Of a stretch of 64,000 nt of DNA, positions 52,007 to 59,489 are shown one piece after another. Source of the stretch: a virus. The notes beneath the pieces are model-generated. The model made no database searches, was not told the DNA's origin, and saw only the letters and a program-made list of their open reading frames with translations. Positions within the stretch are counted from its first letter, which is position 1. The number at the start of each line of letters is the position of its first letter. The position numbers and the translations under genes are program-made. The DNA lies in the IMG/VR virus record IMGVR_UViG_3300037247_001602, positions 1-64,000 of that record; one strand, given 5' to 3'.

Positions 52007-52176
52007 CCATCATCGAAAAGATCGCTCAAATCGGGGGTCTCCGAGCCATGGGGCACGGAGCCAGGATGAAGGCAGTGAAAGCCTTCCTCAGAAGTATAGG
52101 CAAGCAGCCGAAGAAGAGGACACTGATTGAAAGGTTGGCCAGAATTCAGAGGCAACTTCCCCAGCCTGCAGGCTAA
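52003..52176 (+). CDS. 57-residue basic protein with IEKIA leader
   Basis: GTG 52003 overlaps the ligase stop (GTGA). It begins MTIIEKIAQIGGLRAMG and continues as a basic helix with a second related motif (TLIERLARIQ). It is the shortest EKIA protein: little more than leader plus a DNA-binding-like tail. Below usual gene-caller length limits. Confidence 0.6.
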   Translation: MTIIEKIAQIGGLRAMGHGARMKAVKAFLRSIGKQPKKRTLIERLARIQRQLPQPAG

Positions 52177-52238
52177 AGCAAGCCGGCTTACTGCAAGCAA
52201 GGCGCGATATGAAACTTATACCGGAACCATCTTGAATG

Positions 52239-52266
52239 TTGACAATTGTAGCACATGAGGTAGAAT
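52239..52266 (+). promoter_or_regulatory. Sigma70-like promoter of the spike gene
   Basis: TTGACA at 52239-52244, exactly 16 nt, TAGAAT at 52261-52266, 9 nt before the ATG at 52275. That is too close for a conventional site with leader, so transcripts may be leaderless or nearly so. The spacer contains TGTAGCACA, also seen upstream of the 5394 promoter. Confidence 0.6.
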
Positions 52267-52274
52267 CCTAACCT

Positions 52275-53390
52275 ATGGCAACGCCGCTACATACAGCGCA
52301 GAGATTCGGATCGGATCGCCCGACTGAAGATCCGTACAATCAGTCGGCTACGCCGTTCCTGGAAGGGATTATCCGTGATGTGGATTCCGAGAAGTGGACA
52401 TGTGAGGTTAAGACACTAGGCCTGGATCAGTCCCTCCAAGATGTCCGGATCATGTCGCCATATTTTAATTTTACGAATGGCCATGGAATGTTCCAAATTC
52501 CAGAAATCGGCTCAATGTGCGTGGTTAGTCGCACGCAGTCTGATTGGTTCGTTGTCGGTTTCATACCGCCTTCCGATGTGGATGATACTGAAGGTACGGA
52601 ATCAGATGAGGCCACGACAGGCAGCCAGAACCTATCAGAGCCCTTCCTGGGCCAGGTAGCGGCCATTCAGAGCCGGCTACTAAAGCAAGAGCAAGGGGGA
52701 AACGGAATACCCAAACGGCACTCATTCAGATCTAACCGCGAAGGAGATATGATCCCTGGAGACGGATGCCTGAAAAGCCGGGCCGGAAATAAATTCAAAT
52801 GGTTTACAAATGGGAATCTTCTGGCCGAAGCATCGAAACTCTGCCAGAGAATATGGTCCCGATTGCAGAATCAGATCATAGATATTGCCGCCCGTTACAG
52901 TCTGCTCACTCCTGGAGTCCAGAAAGAGATCACCGTCTCTGATGAAACGCGGGAAGTCCTTGAGACGATTAAAGTTAGAAGAAAGACAGATGACGATACG
53001 CCGCAGATACAAATCAAGAGAGGATTCATCAATGGCCAAGAAGTCTATGAATTTATCGTTCAGGACAATAGCGGCGTAAAACACAGAATCACCATTGGGA
53101 CCGATGGTGAGCGCCTAGTCACAATTGGAGATCCCTCTTTCCCGGCAGTTAAGATTGAATCGAAACCATCAGGTGAGTATAATCTCACCGCGACTACAGC
53201 GGTCAAAGTAGACGCTCCAAGCGTCATCGTAGGCGTGACAGGAGCCGAGGACTTTCTCGTGAAACTGAGTTCCTTGCTCGTCAAGTACAACGCTCATACG
53301 CATAATGGGAATTTGGGGGCTCCGACTGGGCCAGTTCTTTCTGGTATCCTTGATAGTTCAGATGGAACGACAAAGCTGAGAGGCGGATAG
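52275..53390 (+). CDS. Baseplate spike or hub protein (gpV/gp5-like)
   Basis: A 371-residue protein. The N-terminal OB-fold region (ATPFLEGIIRDVDSEKWTCEVKTL, HGMFQIPEIGSMCVVSR, DWFVVGFIPP) is the usual gpV/gp5 pattern, with the loop from one strand pair to the next. The C-terminus has KVDAPSVIVGV and YNAHTHNGNLGAPTGPV; such an HTH-G...P end is common in membrane-piercing spike proteins where histidines can bind iron. It is likely the tail needle that punctures the cell surface. It begins a new transcription unit. Confidence 0.75.
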   Translation: MATPLHTAQRFGSDRPTEDPYNQSATPFLEGIIRDVDSEKWTCEVKTLGLDQSLQDVRIMSPYFNFTNGHGMFQIPEIGSMCVVSRTQSDWFVVGFIPPSDVDDTEGTESDEATTGSQNLSEPFLGQVAAIQSRLLKQEQGGNGIPKRHSFRSNREGDMIPGDGCLKSRAGNKFKWFTNGNLLAEASKLCQRIWSRLQNQIIDIAARYSLLTPGVQKEITVSDETREVLETIKVRRKTDDDTPQIQIKRGFINGQEVYEFIVQDNSGVKHRITIGTDGERLVTIGDPSFPAVKIESKPSGEYNLTATTAVKVDAPSVIVGVTGAEDFLVKLSSLLVKYNAHTHNGNLGAPTGPVLSGILDSSDGTTKLRGG

Positions 53391-53399
53391 GAGAAAATC

Positions 53400-55310
53400 A
53401 TGGATCTTTTCATCGAGACTCCGACTTTCGAGAAGACTGCATCGATCAAACTCTCGGAAGATATAAACGAGTGGCCTATACAGATCACTCAGCATCTTCA
53501 CGAAGAACATCCCTATCTCGTGGATGAATCATCGGAGGTCATCATCAAGAGATCCGATGCTCTTCGCGGCTACGGATATGGATTCGTGAAGATCGGAGAA
53601 AACGTGCGCGTGCCAGTTATCGTGAATCAATACGAGATGAGTCCCCTGGATGTTTGGCTTGATAAGAAGGGACTGGCCCATGTCCTCGATGAAGATGCTG
53701 TCAGAGGAGCAACTCAGTCAACGACACTCGGCAAGGCTATCAAGCAACAGACCGATGGCTATGTCGATTCGCTGATCTACAGCAGAACCTATCCGCCCTA
53801 TGACGGCAAGTACGTATATGCTGCCGCCAACCACGAAACAGAAATAGCTGTCCACCCACGCCCATATGTTTCAGTTCTGTCCTCGATTCCGATGACGCCA
53901 GAGGAAAGGAAGGTTAACTTCGAGAAGCTGGCCCAATCCGTCGTGGCTGGATTTCATGCGAATGGAACGGACGTGACAGTTCTTAAACCATGGCTCTCAG
54001 ACGGATTCGAGAAGGTCGCCGCTGAACGGGACAAGCGTGCGAGCCCTATTGGAGCCTATTGCTCTGAGGATGCACCGATTCCCGATGCGATCATCAAGGA
54101 AGACATGAATACGGGCGATCCTCAGGTCGCCGACTCGTATGGTGACTACTTATGCGAAGGCAAGTCCGGAGAAAGATACATCGGTCACGTTTTTCCCCAT
54201 GTATACGATTTTGATCTCAAGCCCGTCGATCTTGCGATCTTCAAAGGCCGGTGGCAGCCGGATGTGAAACCAGGAGCAAGGTATCCAGTCGGACCAAAGA
54301 TATGCTCCTCTGTCCAGGCCAGAATCGCCGGAATTAAGCTTCCAAAGAGCAGGAAACTACATGACGATCACGCCCGCTCGAATGAGCGCGGATTCTTCGT
54401 CAAAGAGAAGGGAGAGGCCGCAGTCGCCCTCATCCCCGTCACTATCCTGTCCGTGGCTCGGTCAAGAGAGCATCACGAGACGAAAAGAGAAAACGAGACT
54501 TATGACCGCCGAATCAAGATTGAAACAGATTATGAGATCACGAAATTCTATTGCAAGACCGATCTCGGCGAGGCGGTCACGATTGTGAAGTCGCCTAATA
54601 CGACCGATGTGAAGCGGTCTGGATCGACAGTCTTCATCCCTGGATCGATGATCTTTTGCCGGCTAGAGACGCCGATCACGCTGAAAGAAGACCCGGAGAT
54701 GATCAAGAAGGCTGCCCTGGCTGACTATGGCGTCAATGATATGAGGGTGAACCATATCGATGGCGTTTTCTCGTTCCACGGAACGAATGTGGATGGCTAT
54801 GAACTCCAAGCCGGCGTGCCAGAGAAAGAGGCGAGAGACTTTCTGGAACAAACGTGGACGAAGGAGGCTTCGGAGAAGATCATCAAGCGTGCCCAGCAGG
54901 GCAAGCCAGGAATCGCAACGACTATTCATGTCGCAATCGCGCCTCCTAAATTTGAAAAGACAGCTTCGGATCACATTGTCGAAGTGAATGAAGAGGGGGT
55001 TGTCCTCACAGATCCGGAAGCGTTTGCGTTGAGGCTCCAGTATCTCACGCGGGATTTCGATAAGATTGCGGCAACGCTCCAAGATTCAGGACTCGTGGAT
55101 TCCGTCTTGAGTCTGAAATTCATCAACAAAGAGAACATTGACAAATATGCTGAATTCGCTCCTCAGTTCGAAGAAGCCGTGAACCACTTGGCTGATTTGC
55201 TGATCGCATCTCGCGTCGGCCTTCAGATTCAGGAAGAAGCCGTCAAGACGGCCATGAAGAACATGGCCATCGTTGTGCGTGAGCTAAAGACGCTGAAAGG
55301 GATCAAATGA
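53400..55310 (+). CDS. Unknown virion-type protein with five FEKxA-like motifs
   Basis: A 636-residue protein with AGGAGA upstream. Motifs of the form F(E/D)K(T/L/V/I)A occur at the N-terminus (FEKTASIK, near residue 10), VNFEKLAQS (near 174), DGFEKVAAE (near 201), KFEKTASDH (near 519) and FDKIAAT (near 558). Between them are mixed alpha/beta regions such as ETEIAVHPRPYVSVLSSIPMTPEERK and YGDYLCEGKSGERYIGHVFPH. No catalytic motif is recognised. It follows the spike gene, so a tail or ejected-protein role is plausible. The motifs could be cleavage or docking sites. Confidence 0.6.
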   Translation: MDLFIETPTFEKTASIKLSEDINEWPIQITQHLHEEHPYLVDESSEVIIKRSDALRGYGYGFVKIGENVRVPVIVNQYEMSPLDVWLDKKGLAHVLDEDAVRGATQSTTLGKAIKQQTDGYVDSLIYSRTYPPYDGKYVYAAANHETEIAVHPRPYVSVLSSIPMTPEERKVNFEKLAQSVVAGFHANGTDVTVLKPWLSDGFEKVAAERDKRASPIGAYCSEDAPIPDAIIKEDMNTGDPQVADSYGDYLCEGKSGERYIGHVFPHVYDFDLKPVDLAIFKGRWQPDVKPGARYPVGPKICSSVQARIAGIKLPKSRKLHDDHARSNERGFFVKEKGEAAVALIPVTILSVARSREHHETKRENETYDRRIKIETDYEITKFYCKTDLGEAVTIVKSPNTTDVKRSGSTVFIPGSMIFCRLETPITLKEDPEMIKKAALADYGVNDMRVNHIDGVFSFHGTNVDGYELQAGVPEKEARDFLEQTWTKEASEKIIKRAQQGKPGIATTIHVAIAPPKFEKTASDHIVEVNEEGVVLTDPEAFALRLQYLTRDFDKIAATLQDSGLVDSVLSLKFINKENIDKYAEFAPQFEEAVNHLADLLIASRVGLQIQEEAVKTAMKNMAIVVRELKTLKGIK

Positions 55311-55960
55311 CCACAGGAACCTTAGCCACACCCGTTAATTCACTTACAGAATGTCAGACCGCTGGAGCAAATAGCTCTATACCCCCAATGCCAACGTTTG
55401 TCGGTCATGATTATACAGTGGTGGAGAGCACAACGACGGCAGGTACATCAGAGCAGATTGTTAGCCACCCAGCCGCCTTTCCTTCCGTCGTAAATACACC
55501 TATCGTGATGCCGAGTCCTATATACTCCGCTCCTTCGTATGGCGGACAGTTTAATGCTGGACAATCCAAGGGAGACCTGATTCTAGAGCGCTTGGCCGAA
55601 TTTGATTCAGGGAAGATTCATGAGTTCATCCGAAGGAACCGCAAGACAATCACTAGCCTGGAAGAGATGATTGTCAATCTTCTTAAAGATGCCGATCTCA
55701 TGGCCTATGAGATCTTGAAGCCTCTGATGGTGGCCAAGGATGAGGCCTATAATATGATCAAATACGCACTGCACACTTTAGAGCAGCGCTGCGCGCCCGT
55801 TAATGATCTTCAGCCGGTGGTAGCGCAGGAATTCCGGGTTGAATTGTCAAATGAGGACTGTGCCCGGATAACGGAAACTATAGCTGCTGGAAGTAAAGCA
55901 GTAAGCGTGAGTTGCGCTAATTCAACATATATTCACCCTCGCATAGTAGCTGGTAGTTGA
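55307..55960 (+). CDS. Unknown protein with low-complexity N-terminus
   Basis: A 217-residue protein with ATGA overlap to the upstream gene. The first 95 residues are S/T/P/A/G-rich, probably disordered. Residues 98-165 form helices (LILERLAEFDSGKIHEFIRRNRK, MIKYALHTLEQRC). The C-terminus is a short mixed segment. It may assemble with the preceding protein. No family recognised. Confidence 0.5.
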   Translation: MTTGTLATPVNSLTECQTAGANSSIPPMPTFVGHDYTVVESTTTAGTSEQIVSHPAAFPSVVNTPIVMPSPIYSAPSYGGQFNAGQSKGDLILERLAEFDSGKIHEFIRRNRKTITSLEEMIVNLLKDADLMAYEILKPLMVAKDEAYNMIKYALHTLEQRCAPVNDLQPVVAQEFRVELSNEDCARITETIAAGSKAVSVSCANSTYIHPRIVAGS

Positions 55961-55979
55961 CAAGAAGGAGGACGCAGGT

Positions 55980-56171
55980 ATGGCGACGATTATAGGCACT
56001 CAAACATCCGAGACCCCCAAAGATAAGACTGTAACCCTGAAAGGAGAGGCGGTCCTGAATCCTGCGGACGCAGCATTACAGATCGATATTCCTATCGATC
56101 ATCAGGCTCCAACCGGAAGGCGACTGAAAGTATCGTGGACAGTCACGATTCTTGAAGAGGATAATACTTAG
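55980..56171 (+). CDS. Small beta protein, unknown
   Basis: A 63-residue protein with GAAGGAGGACG upstream. It has strands typical of a small Ig-like or decoration fold (DKTVTLKGEAVLNP...RRLKVSWTVTILEED). Possibly a minor capsid decoration or assembly factor. Low information. Confidence 0.5.
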   Translation: MATIIGTQTSETPKDKTVTLKGEAVLNPADAALQIDIPIDHQAPTGRRLKVSWTVTILEEDNT

Positions 56172-56641
56172 TGAGGGTTATTGAGAAAATCGCTGATGCA
56201 CCGAAGGCAAAGAAGAATCTCCAAGGCTCTCTTCCGAAGACCTGGGGAGTTCTCTATGCACATCCAAATCCAGACGGGTCCCGCAAGAAGTGCGACAATT
56301 GCATGATGTTTATTTCTGGCGAGAAGCAATGCGAAATCCATGATATAAACATTGTCGTTACGAAAGAGGATGTTTGTGGCTACCATGTTTACGGCAAGAC
56401 GCATCCCAAGCGGATGCACAAGCCTGACAATGTTCACCTTCAGGCCGTGGACCCGAAGCATAGCGGACTGGCGAAAGTCCCTGGCGGGACTTCGTGCGGC
56501 ACATGTGAATACTTTAAGAACTCGAAGAACGGGAAGGGGACGTGCATCGTTGTCCAGGAAGGGGTTGGAGAGGATGAATCGACGGGCAAGCTAGCCACTG
56601 TTGAAGCACTTGGATGTTGCGCAAGATGGAAATCCAAATGA
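56171..56641 (+). CDS. Two-cluster Cys-rich protein with IEKIA leader
   Basis: A 156-residue protein beginning GTG with MRVIEKIADAPKAKK. Two similar Cys clusters follow: CDNCMMFISGEKQCEIH...CGYH (near residues 42-75) and CGTCEYFKNSKNGKGTC...CCARW (near 117-152). The C-x2-C-x8-12-C...C/H-x-(W/Y) pattern resembles small HiPIP-like or zinc-knuckle proteins, duplicated in tandem. Metal identity cannot be told. The leader is shared with the ligase and other proteins. Confidence 0.6.
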   Translation: MRVIEKIADAPKAKKNLQGSLPKTWGVLYAHPNPDGSRKKCDNCMMFISGEKQCEIHDINIVVTKEDVCGYHVYGKTHPKRMHKPDNVHLQAVDPKHSGLAKVPGGTSCGTCEYFKNSKNGKGTCIVVQEGVGEDESTGKLATVEALGCCARWKSK

Positions 56642-56928
56642 GAAGCCAGACTAGGACGATTTTGAGCAAAAGGGGTGAACATCTCAATGCCCTTGCATTA
56701 AGGCGGAAAATAGTTGCCTTACAAGAACGGGGCACCTTGGGAATCAGAATCTTCTTGTTCCTCATCAATGAGGATCTAGAGCCAGACGCCAGAGAACAGA
56801 TGGACCTTGCTCTGGTTCTCGCCAAACAGCGTTTCAATAAACACACGCATGTCAGCAGATGGCCTGGACTGCGCGGCCCGTACAGCGACTTCGGTAGGAG
56901 AAGGAGGCTCATCGGAGCGAAGGCATGA
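56638..56928 (+). CDS. Basic helical protein, unknown
   Basis: A 96-residue protein; ATG 56638 overlaps the upstream stop (ATGA). Arg/Lys-rich helices (RSQTRTILSKRGEHLNALALRRKIV) and a basic C-terminus with F-G-R-R-R-R. Likely nucleic-acid binding from charge only. Confidence 0.5.
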   Translation: MRSQTRTILSKRGEHLNALALRRKIVALQERGTLGIRIFLFLINEDLEPDAREQMDLALVLAKQRFNKHTHVSRWPGLRGPYSDFGRRRRLIGAKA

Positions 56929-57152
56929 ACAGCATTATATCTACATTTGGTCTTTCTACTAGCAATCCAGCTAGTGCACTATTGCAAAGAGCCCTACACG
57001 TAATCGAAAGCCAAGCCTATGAAGACCAGATGAGATATTATAGATTTAGAGACTTGACGAACAAGGACTACACTAGAGTTGTTTCGCGCGCCGAATCCAT
57101 ATCCGCCCCGAGAAACCTGGGCAAACGAATCCTCCAGTTCCTCTACTTCTAG
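56925..57152 (+). CDS. Small protein, unknown
   Basis: A 75-residue protein with ATGA overlap. Ser/Asn-rich N-terminus followed by a helix with many Arg and Tyr (YEDQMRYYRFRDLTNKDYTR). No motif. Last gene before a short gap with a GGTATAAGA motif. Confidence 0.5.
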   Translation: MNSIISTFGLSTSNPASALLQRALHVIESQAYEDQMRYYRFRDLTNKDYTRVVSRAESISAPRNLGKRILQFLYF

Positions 57153-57153
57153 C

Positions 57154-57162
57154 GGTATAAGA
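57154..57162 (+). promoter_or_regulatory. GGTATAAGA promoter-like motif on + strand
   Basis: GGTATAAGA about 53 nt before the gene at 57215. It is the only + strand copy seen outside coding sequence. Confidence 0.45.
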
Positions 57163-57214
57163 GCCCTACAGTTGGTTTTAGAAGGAGTCCTGAAGGAAAT
57201 TGTGGGAGACCGGC

Positions 57215-57631
57215 ATGACACTCGGAGAGAGAATCACCGATTTTTACTATTGGGATTATGTTCAACCACATGTAGACAAGTGTATCAAAAGGGCGGCGAA
57301 AGATGGATTTCGCCCAATGCCCCTTACAGAAGAGAAGAAATTCTACAATGACCCAGCGTTCAGAGTCACAATGGCAATGCCGAGATTATCGATCCGGATT
57401 ATTCTACAAATGATGCATCGAGAGCAAGGCGAATATTACTACGACAATGTCACCATCATCTTCTTCGAACAGGTCATGACGGCTCTATATATTCTGGAAG
57501 GCTTACGCGCCTGGTGCTGCCATCGAGGCGAGGACATTCCTATGATCGGGACAGATAAGAAACAACGAATGGCTGAATGGATAGAATGGGGTAAGCAAAG
57601 AGGCTACATCCATGACGAATCTCTTGTATAA
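57215..57631 (+). CDS. Unknown protein, paralogue-like of the next
   Basis: A 138-residue protein; ATG 57215 has GGGAG upstream (GTG 57200 has none). Its C-terminus MAEWIEWGKQRGYIHDESL resembles the end of the next protein (SCWLHWGKTHGFETEF), a shared W.(E/H)WGK..G motif. Hydrophobic, aromatic-rich centre (NVTIIFFEQVMTALYILEGLRAWCC). No family recognised. Confidence 0.5.
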   Translation: MTLGERITDFYYWDYVQPHVDKCIKRAAKDGFRPMPLTEEKKFYNDPAFRVTMAMPRLSIRIILQMMHREQGEYYYDNVTIIFFEQVMTALYILEGLRAWCCHRGEDIPMIGTDKKQRMAEWIEWGKQRGYIHDESLV

Positions 57632-57659
57632 TACGCCTTTCCCTCAGGGAGGGTTGGCG

Positions 57660-58001
57660 ATGAGAGCATCAGATCATCTTCTCATGGCTGAGTTTATGAC
57701 CTTAGCGGAGAAGTGGGTTGAGGAAACTAAGGATATAAAGAATACCGAGAAGTACTTCGATCGGAATTATGCCAAAATCGTTGAAATGGGAGATCGGATA
57801 ATTCCCATTCTTCTCGATGAGATTGTGGGAGAATTGGGAATGTCGAAAGGAGAACCCAGCAAATGGTTTTGGGCACTCAAGTTGATCACAGGAGATAATC
57901 CAGTTCCTGAGCGGTTCAGGAACAAGCCTAAAAAGGCTGCATCATGTTGGTTACATTGGGGAAAGACTCATGGATTCGAAACAGAATTCCCAGAAGACTG
58001 A
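57660..58001 (+). CDS. Unknown protein with WGK..G C-terminus
   Basis: A 113-residue protein; ATG 57660 has GGAGGG seven nt upstream. The C-terminal part (SKWFWALKLITGDNPVPERFRNKPKKAASCWLHWGKTHGF) is typical of small phage proteins related to toxin-antitoxin-adjacent families (GDxP...W..WG.); the role is unknown. It overlaps the next small gene by 32 nt. Confidence 0.5.
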   Translation: MRASDHLLMAEFMTLAEKWVEETKDIKNTEKYFDRNYAKIVEMGDRIIPILLDEIVGELGMSKGEPSKWFWALKLITGDNPVPERFRNKPKKAASCWLHWGKTHGFETEFPED

Positions 58002-58134
58002 ACGGACATTCAGTTCTCTGAAAGATTTCTCGGACGCCTTCTTTCGAGAGCATGTCAAGAAGGGAGGAGCCACCCAAAAGAAAAGGGCCGGCGCACGCAA
58101 GAAACGCGCAACGCCTGTCAGTGGCAAGACATAG
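57970..58134 (+). CDS. 54-residue basic protein
   Basis: A short gene inside the end of the previous one, with GGGGAAAG upstream. Product: Ser/Thr-rich start, short helix (LKDFSDAFFREHVKKGG) and a very basic tail (KKRAGARKKRATP). It is the last gene before a terminator. Probably nucleic-acid binding. Confidence 0.5.
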   Translation: MDSKQNSQKTERTFSSLKDFSDAFFREHVKKGGATQKKRAGARKKRATPVSGKT

Positions 58135-58186
58135 CAAGTTATTGCCGGGACTAAATTCCGGGACATAGAGCCGCACGGTAAAGAAA

Positions 58187-58202
58187 AAGGGCCTTAGCCC
58201 TT
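58187..58202. terminator. Convergent terminator
   Basis: AAGGGC/GCCCTT with a CTTA loop, followed on + by CTTCTTTTT and on - by a T-rich run. It overlaps the end of the convergent gene at 58194. Confidence 0.65.
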
Positions 58203-58433
58203 CTTCTTTTTACCTTTCTTCTTGGCCTTGGATCTTTCGTCGTGCACTCCGTATGCAAAGGCATGGAGAGATTCTGCGAATATGAAAATGGCGACTTGAC
58301 GAACATAGGGTGATTCCTTTCCTTTCCTTCGCACTACAAATACCTTCATTGGAGAAAGCTCTACTTCATATCCCAGGCGTTCGAGTTTTTTTACGGATGC
58401 GAGATATAGATTTACGACGGTGCAGTCTTCCAT
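58194..58433 (-). CDS. Small basic-tailed protein, unknown
   Basis: A 79-residue protein; ATG 58433 has AAGGAGG upstream. The body is a small alpha/beta domain (VNLYLASVKKLERLGYEVELSPMKVFVVRRKGKE), with a final Lys run (KAKKKGKKKKG). Last gene of the - strand block at the right end. Confidence 0.6.
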   Translation of the reverse strand: MEDCTVVNLYLASVKKLERLGYEVELSPMKVFVVRRKGKESPYVRQVAIFIFAESLHAFAYGVHDERSKAKKKGKKKKG

Positions 58434-58434
58434 C

Positions 58435-58533
58435 CTATACCTCCTTGAGATCAGTGATGAGAAGCAGAACGAATGCTTCGGGTAGCGCGTCAATCCTTAC
58501 CGTGTTCAGTTTTTTGTACTGTTTCAGGTTCAT
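58435..58533 (-). CDS. 32-residue peptide
   Basis: ATG 58533 has AGGAGGAAG upstream. Product MNLKQYKKLNTVRIDALPEA plus a hydrophobic end (FVLLLITDLKEV). It overlaps the upstream gene by 44 nt and ends 2 nt before the next start. The strong ribosome-binding site makes it believable. Confidence 0.45.
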   Translation of the reverse strand: MNLKQYKKLNTVRIDALPEAFVLLLITDLKEV

Positions 58534-58903
58534 TTTCTTCCTCCTGAATTCTCTTCGGGCTTCTGAACGAGAATGACACACTTGTGGCCATTTCGAAGTT
58601 GTGGCCGCATTCGCAGCAGTGTGCATCATGATCTCCGTCAGCCAGGAGATCGTAATTCTCGCATGCCATCGGGTCCCAGAGGTGTCCACACTTCGGGCAG
58701 CGCAAAAACGAGTCATGCCAGAATTCCTCTGTCCCCCCAGCCTTTCTGCACTGGTGGCAAAGGGCTGGATGCCCCCTGCTAAACATGATATGACCATGGC
58801 ACTTCTGGCAGTTCTCGCCGTTGTCTATCTGCGCCTGGTGTAAAGCGCGCCAATCGATTTTACCATTTGCTTTCCTGAAGCTATCCATCTTGACTAGGCT
58901 CAT
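58490..58903 (-). CDS. Multi zinc-ribbon protein
   Basis: A 137-residue protein; ATG 58903 has GGGGGGAG upstream. Pairs CQKC, CHQC, CPKC and CCEC form two or more zinc ribbons in the first 100 residues, followed by an S/F/R/E-rich tail. Tandem zinc ribbons like this may bind RNA or host polymerase, but identity is open. Confidence 0.6.
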   Translation of the reverse strand: MSLVKMDSFRKANGKIDWRALHQAQIDNGENCQKCHGHIMFSRGHPALCHQCRKAGGTEEFWHDSFLRCPKCGHLWDPMACENYDLLADGDHDAHCCECGHNFEMATSVSFSFRSPKRIQEEENEPETVQKTEHGKD

Positions 58904-59054
58904 CGCTCCCCCCTTTCCCAGCGAAGACTTTGCGAATGTGGTGGTAGTTTGCGAGAAACAGGAATATCGCCCAGGCCGCCACAACAACCCACCATTCCAT
59001 ATACGGGGACCAGAGCAGCATGAGGAATCCGATTGTTATTATGATCTGCGCCAT
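58881..59054 (-). CDS. 57-residue membrane protein
   Basis: ATG 59054 has AAAGGAGGAAG upstream. Two hydrophobic segments (QIIITIGFLMLLWSP and WWVVVAAWAIFLFLA) form a membrane hairpin, followed by a basic loop and tail. It overlaps the next gene by 23 nt. A longer frame on the same strand (58900-59094) is its shadow. Confidence 0.55.
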   Translation of the reverse strand: MAQIIITIGFLMLLWSPYMEWWVVVAAWAIFLFLANYHHIRKVFAGKGGSDEPSQDG

Positions 59055-59090
59055 CACTTCCTCCTTTCTTTTTAGCTATATCATCCCTAC

Positions 59091-59477
59091 TCATTCTATC
59101 CTTTCAATCCTTGCAATCTCGAACCCATCTCTGAGCTTCACGACCATTCTGCCCACAGTCTTGACTGCTTCTTGTTGCGAAAAACCGTCCGGGTCCCACT
59201 TGTCAATCTCTACGATGGCCTCTCGCAACACCTTAATTTTAGCCTCGTGGATGGCATCGGCATTTTTCTTCCAGTGCCAGATCCCCAAGAACGCCGTGTA
59301 CAGATAGGCCGTGAACAGCCCCGCAGCCGCCCACTGTTCGTGCCAGCAGAAGTATACGATCCATCCGGTGTTGCCTGGAACCCAGCAGTAGAATCCCTCG
59401 ATTCTCTTCTTGGCGATGAGCCACGCCCCAGCGATACCCAGTGCCGTACAGGTCCAGGATAGGATTTCCCAGAGCAT
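59091..59477 (-). CDS. PnuC-like small membrane protein
   Basis: A 128-residue protein. About three transmembrane helices cover residues 1-72 (SWTCTALGIAGAWLIAKKR, CWVPGNTGWIVYFCW, WAAAGLFTAYLYTAFLGIW). The GAWLIAKKRI..GF..W..GN pattern and following helices resemble one half of PnuC-type vitamin transporters, found in other phages. The C-terminal 55 residues are cytosolic helix. Half-size compared with PnuC, so it would need to oligomerise, or it is another small membrane family. Confidence 0.5.
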   Translation of the reverse strand: MLWEILSWTCTALGIAGAWLIAKKRIEGFYCWVPGNTGWIVYFCWHEQWAAAGLFTAYLYTAFLGIWHWKKNADAIHEAKIKVLREAIVEIDKWDPDGFSQQEAVKTVGRMVVKLRDGFEIARIERIE

Positions 59478-59489
59478 TATTTTTTCCTC

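Noticed and set aside
58900-59094. 64-codon - strand frame
   Set aside because: It overlaps the 57-residue membrane gene in another frame. That gene has the AGGAGG site and a clear membrane pattern.
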